This document shows, in pieces, positions 1 to 5,910 of a stretch of 6,575 nucleotides of DNA. Source of the stretch: Parachlamydiales bacterium (GTDB taxonomy: Bacteria > Chlamydiota > Chlamydiia > Chlamydiales > Simkaniaceae); contig DAOWHK010000185.1 of the NCBI GenBank assembly GCA_030641465.1, positions 1 through 6,575 on the forward strand, in the 5' to 3' direction. The notes beneath the pieces were generated by a model. It worked only from the letters and a program-made list of their open reading frames with translations. It was not told where the DNA came from and did no database searches. How positions within the stretch are numbered: the stretch's first letter is position 1; the number at the start of each line of letters is the position of its first letter. Both the position numbers and the translations under genes were made by a program.

Positions 1-31
1 TAAGAGGTGCTCGCTAGGCTAGCATAACAAT

Positions 32-1024
32 TTATTTTTCTAAAGGGATTATTGATGGCAGTACTGTGACATAATTCAGTTCGTCGAGATTTCCAGCTGC
101 AATCCTAGCTTCTAATTCATAGGCGATCTCCCCTTCTTTAAGAGGCTCTACATGGGATACAATACCCACTTGATATCCTGATGGAAAAACACCATCGAGA
201 CCCGTTGTCACAAGTAAATCTCCCTTTTTTATTAAAGGGATAGGAGAGTTTTTTCTTAAATCGCAAGCAGGGCCTTCACTATCTGCAAAATCATAATTAA
301 AACCGACCCCTTTAAGTATTTGATTGCGAGAGCGAAAAAGGGGCGCGCTTGATCCATAAAGTTCCCCTTTTGCTAAATAAAGCGTTTTTTCCTCTTTGGA
401 AAGGGTAGATTTTATTTTACAAAGTACATTTTGGATGAGCTGTTTTTCTTCAGAAAATTCAAAAAGATCATCCCTCGTATTTATACTTTGATGAACTAAA
501 TCCACCCATTCAAAAAGATATTTATTCTGCAACAGGCCTCGAGAAACCCTAACAGACGGTATTACCCCTGCATCTGTAATCAAGCGAACGCGGCTTTGCA
601 CCTTTCCTACATACTCAACAACTCCGACAATCGCCTTTTCTTTAAGAATAGGACTATTTTCTGCGACAACAATTTTCCCAAGTTTGCTATTTGTATCCTC
701 TCCAATATTAATCCATATTGTGCTACTCCAAGAACTTGGCTCTCTAAAAATTACTTTTGCAAGGGTGCCACATATTTGATGATTGATTTGATCAGAAAGT
801 AATAAATCCCGAAGCTCAACTATTTCTTGTTTAAGATGGATATTTTCTAAAAGGAGTTTTTCTTTAACGCTCGATTTTTTCTGTTTTTTTTCTCTTAGCC
901 AAGTAGGAGCTGCTACTTGCACTGCAAAGGAGCGTAAATTACTCGCTAAATTGGCTTTAATGCTTAGCAAAAAAAATAGAGTTAAAGCTAAAAAAATGTA
1001 GGGTTTATAACTTCTTCTTTTCAA
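32..1024 (-). CDS. mreC: Rod shape-determining protein MreC
   Basis: MreC is a bitopic inner-membrane protein that links the MreB filament to peptidoglycan synthases in the periplasm; in Chlamydiae, which lack FtsZ, the MreB system serves division. Seen here: a basic N-terminus, one membrane segment at about residues 9-22, a Lys/Glu/Leu-rich probable coiled coil at about 52-80, then the MreC barrel core (SSWSSTIWINIG at 97-108, AIVGVVEYVGKVQSRVRLITDAG at 131-153, and KGDLLVTTGLDGVFPSG at 267-283). Residues about 163-262 form an insert of roughly 70-80 residues more than the usual linker between the two barrel halves. Total 330 aa is normal for the family. The start is TTG at 1024: no ATG occurs anywhere in the frame and an in-frame stop (that of aspC) lies 6 bases upstream; ATT at 1027-1025 is the only other option. 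It follows aspC in one operon. No proline-rich tail. Family assignment is firm; the start is the best available choice. Bases 1-31 downstream show no gene. Confidence 0.93.
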   Translation of the reverse strand: MKRRSYKPYIFLALTLFFLLSIKANLASNLRSFAVQVAAPTWLREKKQKKSSVKEKLLLENIHLKQEIVELRDLLLSDQINHQICGTLAKVIFREPSSWSSTIWINIGEDTNSKLGKIVVAENSPILKEKAIVGVVEYVGKVQSRVRLITDAGVIPSVRVSRGLLQNKYLFEWVDLVHQSINTRDDLFEFSEEKQLIQNVLCKIKSTLSKEEKTLYLAKGELYGSSAPLFRSRNQILKGVGFNYDFADSEGPACDLRKNSPIPLIKKGDLLVTTGLDGVFPSGYQVGIVSHVEPLKEGEIAYELEARIAAGNLDELNYVTVLPSIIPLEK

Positions 1025-1030
1025 AATACT

Positions 1031-2230
1031 TTACCTAGAAGTGACGGAAAAAAGTGAGGATACGACATGATCTATATTTTGATGGTTTAACCCCGTGACA
1101 TTAACCCTTCCTGATTTTGTCATATAAACCCCATATTCAACGGCGAGCTTTGTTGCTTGCTCAGGGAGAACTCCTGTCATGGAAAAAAAACCGCTTCTTT
1201 CTTTAAGATATTGGTAATCAACCTCACCCCCTTTTCCTATCATTTTATCAGCAAACAAAGTGCGCATCTTTACCACACGTGACCTCATCATACCTACCTC
1301 AGCTTCCCATTTCTCCTTTAGCTCAGGATTTGACAAAATACAAGAAACAATCGCAGCGCCATGCTTTGGAGGTACAGAGTAGCTTGATCGAATAATGTTT
1401 TTTATCCGGCTTTCCACTTTTTTTGCATTCAAAGCTGTTTTGGAAACAATAAATATGGCCCCTGTCCGCTCCCCATAAATACCAAAAGACTTCGCGCAGG
1501 TGTTTGTAACCATAAACTCATGTCCTTCTTCAAAAAACAAAGAAATTGGAAAGGCATCTTCTCTAATACCAGTGGAAAATCCTTGATAAGCAAAATCAAA
1601 AAAGGGAAACACTTCTTTTTGCAGCAATAAATAGGAAAGCTCTCTCCATTGATTTTTTGTAAAATCAAGGCCTGTTGGATTATGACCATTAACCTGCATC
1701 AAAAAAGTTGATCCTTTTTTCATTTTTTTTACATGATCTAAAAGTTGATCAAAATCAAGGCTGTGTGTTTTAGGGTTATAATAGGGATATAGCTCAGGAA
1801 TAAAACCACAGGCCTTAAAAATTGCTGCATGATTGGCCCATGTTGGACTTGAAAGAGATAGGAAATTTCCAATCTCGGCTTTTACAAACTCTCCCCCTAA
1901 TCGAAGAGCGCCTGTTCCTCCAACGGTTTGCGCGCCAAAAATTCTCTCTCCCTCTTTTTGAAAAACTTCTTCTCCAAAGGTCAACTTCTTCATAACGGCA
2001 ATAAACTCAGAACTTCCTTTAATTGGAAGATATCCCTTATCCATTTCAGATTCTAAAATGATTGATTCCGCCTCTTTTACGGTTTTCAAAAGATAAGGCT
2101 TTAAATCCTCTGTGCGATAAACCCCAACAACAAGATCTACCTTGTCTTTTCGAGGATCAGCGCGAAAGTCAGCTGCAAGTCCAAAAATAGGGTCGTCTGG
2201 AAAGGTTGTCACATGGTCAAAAAAGCTCAT
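1031..2230 (-). CDS. aspC: Aspartate/aromatic aminotransferase, class I (PLP enzyme)
   Basis: Cytoplasmic pyridoxal-phosphate enzyme exchanging amino groups between aspartate (or an aromatic amino acid) and 2-oxoglutarate. All hallmark residues of the AspC/TyrB subfamily are visible: GGTGALR at 104-110 (PLP phosphate site), W131 in SPTWANH (stacks on PLP), HNPTG at 183-187 with N184, D212 and Y215 in FDFAYQGF, Schiff-base lysine K247 in CAKSFGIYGERTG, R255, R281 (equivalent of pig Arg292, which binds the side-chain carboxylate) and R376 in SGRVNVTGL (binds the alpha-carboxylate). R281 favours dicarboxylic substrates, but TyrB enzymes also keep it, so aspC and tyrB cannot be told apart here. 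Length 399 aa is typical. ATG start with AAGGAAG four bases upstream (2235-2241). First gene of a unit with mreC; divergent from tRNA-Ala. In Chlamydia the orthologue (tyrB, CT637) also precedes an mreC-like gene, as I recall. Confidence 0.95.
   Translation of the reverse strand: MSFFDHVTTFPDDPIFGLAADFRADPRKDKVDLVVGVYRTEDLKPYLLKTVKEAESIILESEMDKGYLPIKGSSEFIAVMKKLTFGEEVFQKEGERIFGAQTVGGTGALRLGGEFVKAEIGNFLSLSSPTWANHAAIFKACGFIPELYPYYNPKTHSLDFDQLLDHVKKMKKGSTFLMQVNGHNPTGLDFTKNQWRELSYLLLQKEVFPFFDFAYQGFSTGIREDAFPISLFFEEGHEFMVTNTCAKSFGIYGERTGAIFIVSKTALNAKKVESRIKNIIRSSYSVPPKHGAAIVSCILSNPELKEKWEAEVGMMRSRVVKMRTLFADKMIGKGGEVDYQYLKERSGFFSMTGVLPEQATKLAVEYGVYMTKSGRVNVTGLNHQNIDHVVSSLFSVTSR
1034..1037 (-). promoter_or_regulatory. 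Weak ribosome binding site for mreC inside the end of aspC
   Basis: On the minus strand the last aspC sense codon and the base before it read TAGG, nine bases ahead of the mreC TTG start. This is the only Shine-Dalgarno-like run near the start. It is short and rather far, so mreC is probably translated mainly by ribosomes finishing aspC; both genes are in the same reading frame, separated by TAA and two codons. Confidence 0.4.
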
Positions 2231-2303
2231 TTTACTTCCTTTAATTCTTTGTACTTATTAAAATATACTAAGCTTTTTCTTGGAAAAGTTACCACCCATT
2301 TTT
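2231..2303. promoter_or_regulatory. Divergent promoter region, aspC-mreC (-) and tRNA-Ala (+)
   Basis: This 73-base AT-rich spacer must serve both directions. On the plus strand TATACT at 2264-2269 is a good -10 hexamer; 17 bases upstream lies TTAATT (2241-2246), a poor -35. It would put the tRNA transcript start near 2276, about 28 bases ahead of the mature 5' end. On the minus strand TATATT (2267-2262) is a possible -10 for aspC, with only AACTTT 17 bases upstream. The two -10 boxes overlap, so the polymerases would compete for the site. The boxes are guesses from consensus; the position of the promoters in this gap is an inference from gene orientation. Confidence 0.4.
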
Positions 2304-2376
2304 GGGGCGTTAGCTCAGTTGGTAGAGCGCAACAATGGCATTGTTGAGGTCAGCGGTTCGACTCCGCTACGCTCCA
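2304..2376 (+). tRNA. tRNA-Ala, anticodon GGC
   Basis: A complete 73-base cloverleaf can be folded by eye. The acceptor arm GGGGCGT pairs with ACGCTCC, including the G3:U70 wobble pair that is the identity mark for alanyl-tRNA synthetase, and the discriminator is A73. D arm GCTC/GAGC with loop AGTTGGTA, anticodon stem CAACA/TGTTG with loop ATGGCAT, anticodon GGC at 2337-2339 (reads GCC and GCU), five-base variable loop, T arm AGCGG/CCGCT with loop TTCGACT. The 3' CCA is not encoded (the next bases are GAT), so it must be added by the CCA-adding enzyme. It lies between the divergent aspC and the convergent cydB. In Chlamydia a tRNA-Ala also sits beside tyrB, as I recall. Confidence 0.97.
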
Positions 2377-2397
2377 GATTCATTTTTCAAAAGAAAT

Positions 2398-3426
2398 CTA
2401 ATAACTCGACTGATCAAGTTTCACTTTTCCTCGAAATGTTCGATATAGATAATAGCTATAAGCTAGAACAAGGGGTATTCCGATGAAAACAATGAGCAAA
2501 AGAATTTTAAGAGTTAAAGGAGATGAGGCCGTATTATGAATGGTCAAACTATTTATTTCTGTATCAATACTTGAGCGCACCATATTAGGAAAAGTTCCGA
2601 GTGCAAAAAGAGTAAAAAGAAGTGCCATGCTTAGACAAGAGGAAATAAACCCCCATCCATCATTTCCTCGGCTCACCTGAATTGGAATATTCACAATTGC
2701 AACAAGCGTAAGTATTGGGAAAATAAAAAGAATTGGGTGGGACAGCATTCTTTCAATCATATGTCCTTTATCAAGTAGAGTAAAAACCGTTGTTACTAAA
2801 TAACAAAAAATAAAAAACCCAATCGTACGACTAACCCATTTTCGCAAATAACTATGGAGCTCTCCCTCTGTTTTCATCAGCAAGTAAATTGCTCCATGCA
2901 TCATAAAAAGAGCTACAACTGTAATTCCAACAATCATTGCATAAAGATTAAAAAAAGCGATAAAGGATCCATGATACACCCCGTTTTCATCAAGAGGAAT
3001 ACCGTGCACAAGATTTGCAAGAACAGTCCCTACACAAAAAGCTATGATAATACTCGCAATACAAAACACAACATCCCAAAGTTGTCTCCATTTTGGGGAT
3101 TCTAATTTTGAGCGAAATTCAATAGCGCAGGCTCTAAATATTAATCCTGCAAGAAGAATCATACATGGGACATAAAAAACGGAAAACACTGTCCCATAAA
3201 CCGCTGGAAATCCAGCAAATAACGCGCCTCCAACAATGACGAGCCAAACTTCATTTCCATCCCAAACAGGGCCAATTGCATTAAGAAAAATTCTGCGATA
3301 TTCATCTTTTTTCGCAAATAAATGCAGTGATCCAACGCCGAGATCAAATCCATCTAACATCGCATAACATGTCATCGCAATAATAATAACAACATACCAA
3401 GCAGTTTCAAGTAGTTGTAAACTCAT
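2398..3426 (-). CDS. cydB: Cytochrome bd ubiquinol oxidase subunit II
   Basis: Structural subunit of the membrane quinol:O2 oxidoreductase; it pairs with CydA and carries no heme itself in most members. The N-terminal half is highly typical: LDGFDLGVG at 24-32, GPVWDGNEVWLVIVGGALFAGFP at 52-74 and FRACAIEFRSKLE near 98-109, matching E. coli D29, W57 and D58 as D28, W55 and D56. The C-terminal half keeps the last helices (FALGTFPNMVRSS, then NTASSPLTLKILLLIV). About eight or nine membrane helices are evident. At 342 aa it is shorter than E. coli CydB (379 aa), mainly in the middle loops. ATG abuts the cydA stop (TAAATG), so the pair is translationally coupled; GGGAGAGG at 3439-3432 in the end of cydA is a strong ribosome site. 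Neither cydX/cydH nor cydCD follows; the next feature is the tRNA on the other strand. No clear terminator after the stop. Confidence 0.96.
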   Translation of the reverse strand: MSLQLLETAWYVVIIIAMTCYAMLDGFDLGVGSLHLFAKKDEYRRIFLNAIGPVWDGNEVWLVIVGGALFAGFPAVYGTVFSVFYVPCMILLAGLIFRACAIEFRSKLESPKWRQLWDVVFCIASIIIAFCVGTVLANLVHGIPLDENGVYHGSFIAFFNLYAMIVGITVVALFMMHGAIYLLMKTEGELHSYLRKWVSRTIGFFIFCYLVTTVFTLLDKGHMIERMLSHPILFIFPILTLVAIVNIPIQVSRGNDGWGFISSCLSMALLFTLFALGTFPNMVRSSIDTEINSLTIHNTASSPLTLKILLLIVFIGIPLVLAYSYYLYRTFRGKVKLDQSSY

Positions 3427-4803
3427 TTAAACCTCTCCCTGGTAAACGTCGCGATAAAGGGGAGCTTCATCCTCTTCTATCTTAAAAGATTCGTCTGGCC
3501 CATGCTTTATCTTTTGATTGAGCAAGAAAAGAAACAGACAAAAGAGCAAACTATAAATGACAACAAACATGATAATAGACCCAATCACATACTCGGGATG
3601 AATGGATCTTGAAACTCCATGAGATGTACGAAGTAGACGATAAACAATCCAGGGTTGCCTCCCCATTTCTGCAGTAAACCATCCCGCCTGATTTGCTAAG
3701 TGGGGGAAAAATACAGAAATCACAAGACCTCTTAACACCCACTTTCCTTTTTCAAGCCTCTTTTTATTCCATAAAATGATGCCAGCAAGAACAAGGATTG
3801 CCATCGCTCCCCATAGATAAATCATCAAATGATACAGCTGAAATACAACAGGTGTATTTGGTCTATCCTCTTTTGCAAACTGATCAAGACCAATTACTGG
3901 CTCTTTTGCGTTGCGATGCACGAGTAAACTAAGAAGTGCAGGTACTTTAATCCCTTTAACTTGCTCCGTTTTTTCATCTACATAGCCAATAAGAGTCATC
4001 GGAGTTTTTTCTTCCGTTTTATAAATTCCCTCTATTGCTGCGAGTTTTTCTGGTTGATTTTTTGCAACGCCGCGTGCTGTATAGTCAGCAGAAATGAGCT
4101 GCAGCACAAGAGATACTGAAGCTACAATCAAGCCAATTTTCATAGAGACCCTCGCAAATGCGAGATGTCTTTTTTTCAAAAAGTAATATGCGCTCACACT
4201 TAACACTAAAAATGCGCCTGTAATCCAACAAGCAATGATGGTATGAGTCAGCCGGTCCACTGTAGAGTAATTAAAAACCATCTGCCAAAAGTTTGTGACA
4301 TGCGCATGAGCTTTTTCCCCGTCACCCACAATGGCATAACCCGCTGGCGTCTGCATCCAAGAGTTTGCAACAATAATCCAAACAGCGCTAAAATGAGCAC
4401 CAAGTGCCACACAAATCGTGGAAAAGTAATGCATCTTCTTACTAACGCGTTCCCAACCAAATAACATCAGTCCTAAAAAGCCCGACTCTAAAAAAAAAGC
4501 AAAGATCCCCTCAGCTGCAAGAGCACTTCCAAATACATCTCCTACATATTTGGAAAACCGCGCCCAATTATTTCCAAAAGCAAAAACTTGAACAAGACCT
4601 GTCGCAACACCTAGAGCAAAAGTGAGTGCAAAAATTTTCACCCAAAATTGCGTCATCGCTTTATACGCCGGTTTCTTTGTCTTAAGATACATCCCTTCCA
4701 TGATCACAAGAATCAAACCAAGGCCAATACTTAAGGGGGGGAACAGATAATGAAATCCAATTGTTAAAGCAAACTGAATCCGAGAGAGAATAGTAACGTC
4801 CAT
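3427..4803 (-). CDS. cydA: Cytochrome bd ubiquinol oxidase subunit I
   Basis: Catalytic subunit of the high-affinity terminal oxidase; it binds hemes b558, b595 and d, oxidises quinol and reduces O2 to water while building proton motive force. Visible ligands and site residues, by alignment from memory to E. coli: H18 (H19), E98 and E106 (E99, E107, proton/oxygen path), H187 (H186) and M327 (M393) for heme b558, and E379 (E445) for b595, next to the signature GRQPW at 381-385. The quinol-site pair K253 and E258 in KLAAIE match K252 and E257. The loop between helices 6 and 7 is short, giving 458 aa against 522 in E. coli: this is the short-Q-loop class. Residue H325 sits where E. coli has the functional R391. 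ATG start; the ribosome site is probably AAGAG (4814-4810), inside a hairpin. First gene of cydAB, 59 bases after glk. Codons 20-22 contain a C7 run. Confidence 0.97.
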   Translation of the reverse strand: MDVTILSRIQFALTIGFHYLFPPLSIGLGLILVIMEGMYLKTKKPAYKAMTQFWVKIFALTFALGVATGLVQVFAFGNNWARFSKYVGDVFGSALAAEGIFAFFLESGFLGLMLFGWERVSKKMHYFSTICVALGAHFSAVWIIVANSWMQTPAGYAIVGDGEKAHAHVTNFWQMVFNYSTVDRLTHTIIACWITGAFLVLSVSAYYFLKKRHLAFARVSMKIGLIVASVSLVLQLISADYTARGVAKNQPEKLAAIEGIYKTEEKTPMTLIGYVDEKTEQVKGIKVPALLSLLVHRNAKEPVIGLDQFAKEDRPNTPVVFQLYHLMIYLWGAMAILVLAGIILWNKKRLEKGKWVLRGLVISVFFPHLANQAGWFTAEMGRQPWIVYRLLRTSHGVSRSIHPEYVIGSIIMFVVIYSLLFCLFLFLLNQKIKHGPDESFKIEEDEAPLYRDVYQGEV

Positions 4804-4805
4804 AG

Positions 4806-4841
4806 AAAACTCTTAAAAATTTTTTTAACACTAAGAGTTTT
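4806..4841 (-). promoter_or_regulatory. Perfect 10-bp inverted repeat in the cydA leader
   Basis: AAAACTCTTA (4806-4815) and TAAGAGTTTT (4832-4841) are exact reverse complements with a 16-base AT-only-plus-GTG spacer. On the minus strand the downstream arm ends two bases before the cydA ATG and contains AAGAG, the only Shine-Dalgarno candidate, six bases from the start. As RNA the hairpin would cover that site. Alternatives: a weak intrinsic terminator for glk (A-tract, stem, T-tract shape, but low GC and only four T), or a DNA operator for a dimeric repressor. I see no recognised regulator consensus and no strong promoter in the 59-base gap. Confidence 0.5.
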
Positions 4842-4862
4842 ACTTTTAATACTCAACCAAAT

Positions 4863-5828
4863 TCAAGATTGCAGTTTTTCTTGAGCGTAGTTTTTTGCTC
4901 CTAGAAGAGCTGTCTTTTCATTCAGCACAATTTTTACGGGAATCTTCTCAAGAAGAGTCTTAAACCTACCCTTTCTAAGAAAAGCTTCCATAAACTCTCC
5001 TTTTTTAATTTCAGAAAGAATTTTTGGGGCAATGCCACCTCCGAGAAAAACCCCTCCAAGCGCCATGATTTTTAAAGCCGAGTTACCACACTCTGCTCCA
5101 TAAATAGACACAAAAAGCCGCATCGTTTTAACGCAAATAGGCGACGATTTATTTAAGGCATATTCAGTAATCGCTTTAGCACCAAGCTGTTTTATCTCTT
5201 CCGCAATTTTAGGACTTTCCTTCTCACTTAAACAAAAAAACTCGTAAATATTTTGAAGACCCGGGCCTGAAAGAACTCTTTCATAGGAGACATGGCCATA
5301 TTTTTTTTGCAAGAAGTAAAGCAGCTTTACTTCTTCTTCATCTCGAGGAGCAAAATCTGCATGCCCCCCCTCTGATGCAAAAGGAATATGCTTTTTCCCA
5401 TCAAAAAAAAGACCCGCCTGCCCAAGCCCTGTTCCTGCAGAAATAAGAGCCTGATTTCCTACAGCGTTACTTGATCCCTTGTTTAAGACAAAAAGCTCAT
5501 CATCAGGTAAAGTTTGCATCCCATAGGCATTCGCCTCTAAATCATTGAGCAAAAAAACATGGTCAATTCCAAGGTCTTTTACAAGCCTGTTGCTGTCAAT
5601 TACCCAAGGAAGATTTGTTGCTTTGCAAACCCCTGATTGAACAGGGCCTGCAACGCCAAAACAAGCTACATGAACCTTGTCATCTGAAGCCAAAAATTCT
5701 TTCACAATTTCTCGAAGAGACGAATACTCTTTGCTTGGAAATTTTTTTTCTTTAACGCACACATCGTTTGTTTCATCATAAAAAGCTAAGTGCGTTTTTG
5801 TTCCTCCAATATCTCCTGCTAAGTACAT
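4863..5828 (-). CDS. glk: Glucokinase (bacterial Glk family)
   Basis: Cytoplasmic enzyme that phosphorylates glucose with ATP to glucose 6-phosphate, feeding glycolysis, pentose phosphate and glycogen routes. It belongs to the E. coli-type Glk family, not the ROK family: GDIGGTK at 5-11 (phosphate binding), GVAGPV at 58-63, TNLPW at 71-75, LLNDLEAN at 93-100 with N95 and catalytic base D96, [10 protein letters not shown] at 130-139 (ATP site), [11 protein letters not shown] at 152-162 with E153 and H156 binding glucose, and E183 in [17 protein letters not shown]; no ROK zinc-binding Cys cluster is seen. Length 321 aa equals E. coli Glk. ATG start with AGG six bases upstream; an earlier ATG at 5853 runs into a stop after five codons. 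It is divergent from recA and may read into cydAB 59 bases downstream. Chlamydia species lack this gene and import sugar phosphate; amoeba-associated chlamydiae have it. A G7 run lies at E153-G155. Confidence 0.95.
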   Translation of the reverse strand: MYLAGDIGGTKTHLAFYDETNDVCVKEKKFPSKEYSSLREIVKEFLASDDKVHVACFGVAGPVQSGVCKATNLPWVIDSNRLVKDLGIDHVFLLNDLEANAYGMQTLPDDELFVLNKGSSNAVGNQALISAGTGLGQAGLFFDGKKHIPFASEGGHADFAPRDEEEVKLLYFLQKKYGHVSYERVLSGPGLQNIYEFFCLSEKESPKIAEEIKQLGAKAITEYALNKSSPICVKTMRLFVSIYGAECGNSALKIMALGGVFLGGGIAPKILSEIKKGEFMEAFLRKGRFKTLLEKIPVKIVLNEKTALLGAKNYAQEKLQS

Positions 5829-5910
5829 GCCCTGCCTAAAATTTTTTCCCCATGATTATCGATATATGCTTTATACTAAAAAAAGCAAAGCACTATATAG
5901 GAGAATTTAT
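5829..5910. promoter_or_regulatory. Divergent promoter region, glk (-) and recA (+)
   Basis: This 82-base spacer separates two outward-facing genes. On the plus strand TATACT (5872-5877) is a good -10 for recA, giving a start near 5884 and a leader of about 27 bases; no recognisable -35 lies at the right distance. On the minus strand GATAAT (5860-5855) is a good -10 for glk, with a T-run in the -35 place. Each start region would overlap the other promoter. The recA ribosome site is AGGAG at 5899-5903, seven bases before ATG. No LexA-type box (CTGT-N8-ACAG) is present, in keeping with the missing SOS repressor in Chlamydiae. Confidence 0.45.

Noticed and set aside
8..24. Small inverted/direct repeat around GCTAGGCTAGC downstream of mreC
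   Set aside because: The possible stem is four plus two pairs with a mismatch, no T-run follows on the minus strand, and the window edge prevents judging it.
2376..2399. Possible terminator hairpin AGATT...AATCT after the tRNA and cydB
   Set aside because: The stem is only five AT-rich base pairs with a mismatched interior, and no T-run follows on either strand.
2280..2486. 68-codon plus-strand open frame
   Set aside because: It runs straight through the tRNA-Ala gene and into the antisense of the cydB end; its codons are explained by the tRNA cloverleaf.
4243..4464. Overlapping open frames of about 70 codons on both strands within cydA
   Set aside because: Both are frame shadows of a highly conserved CydA segment (heme-ligand region), with no independent start signals.
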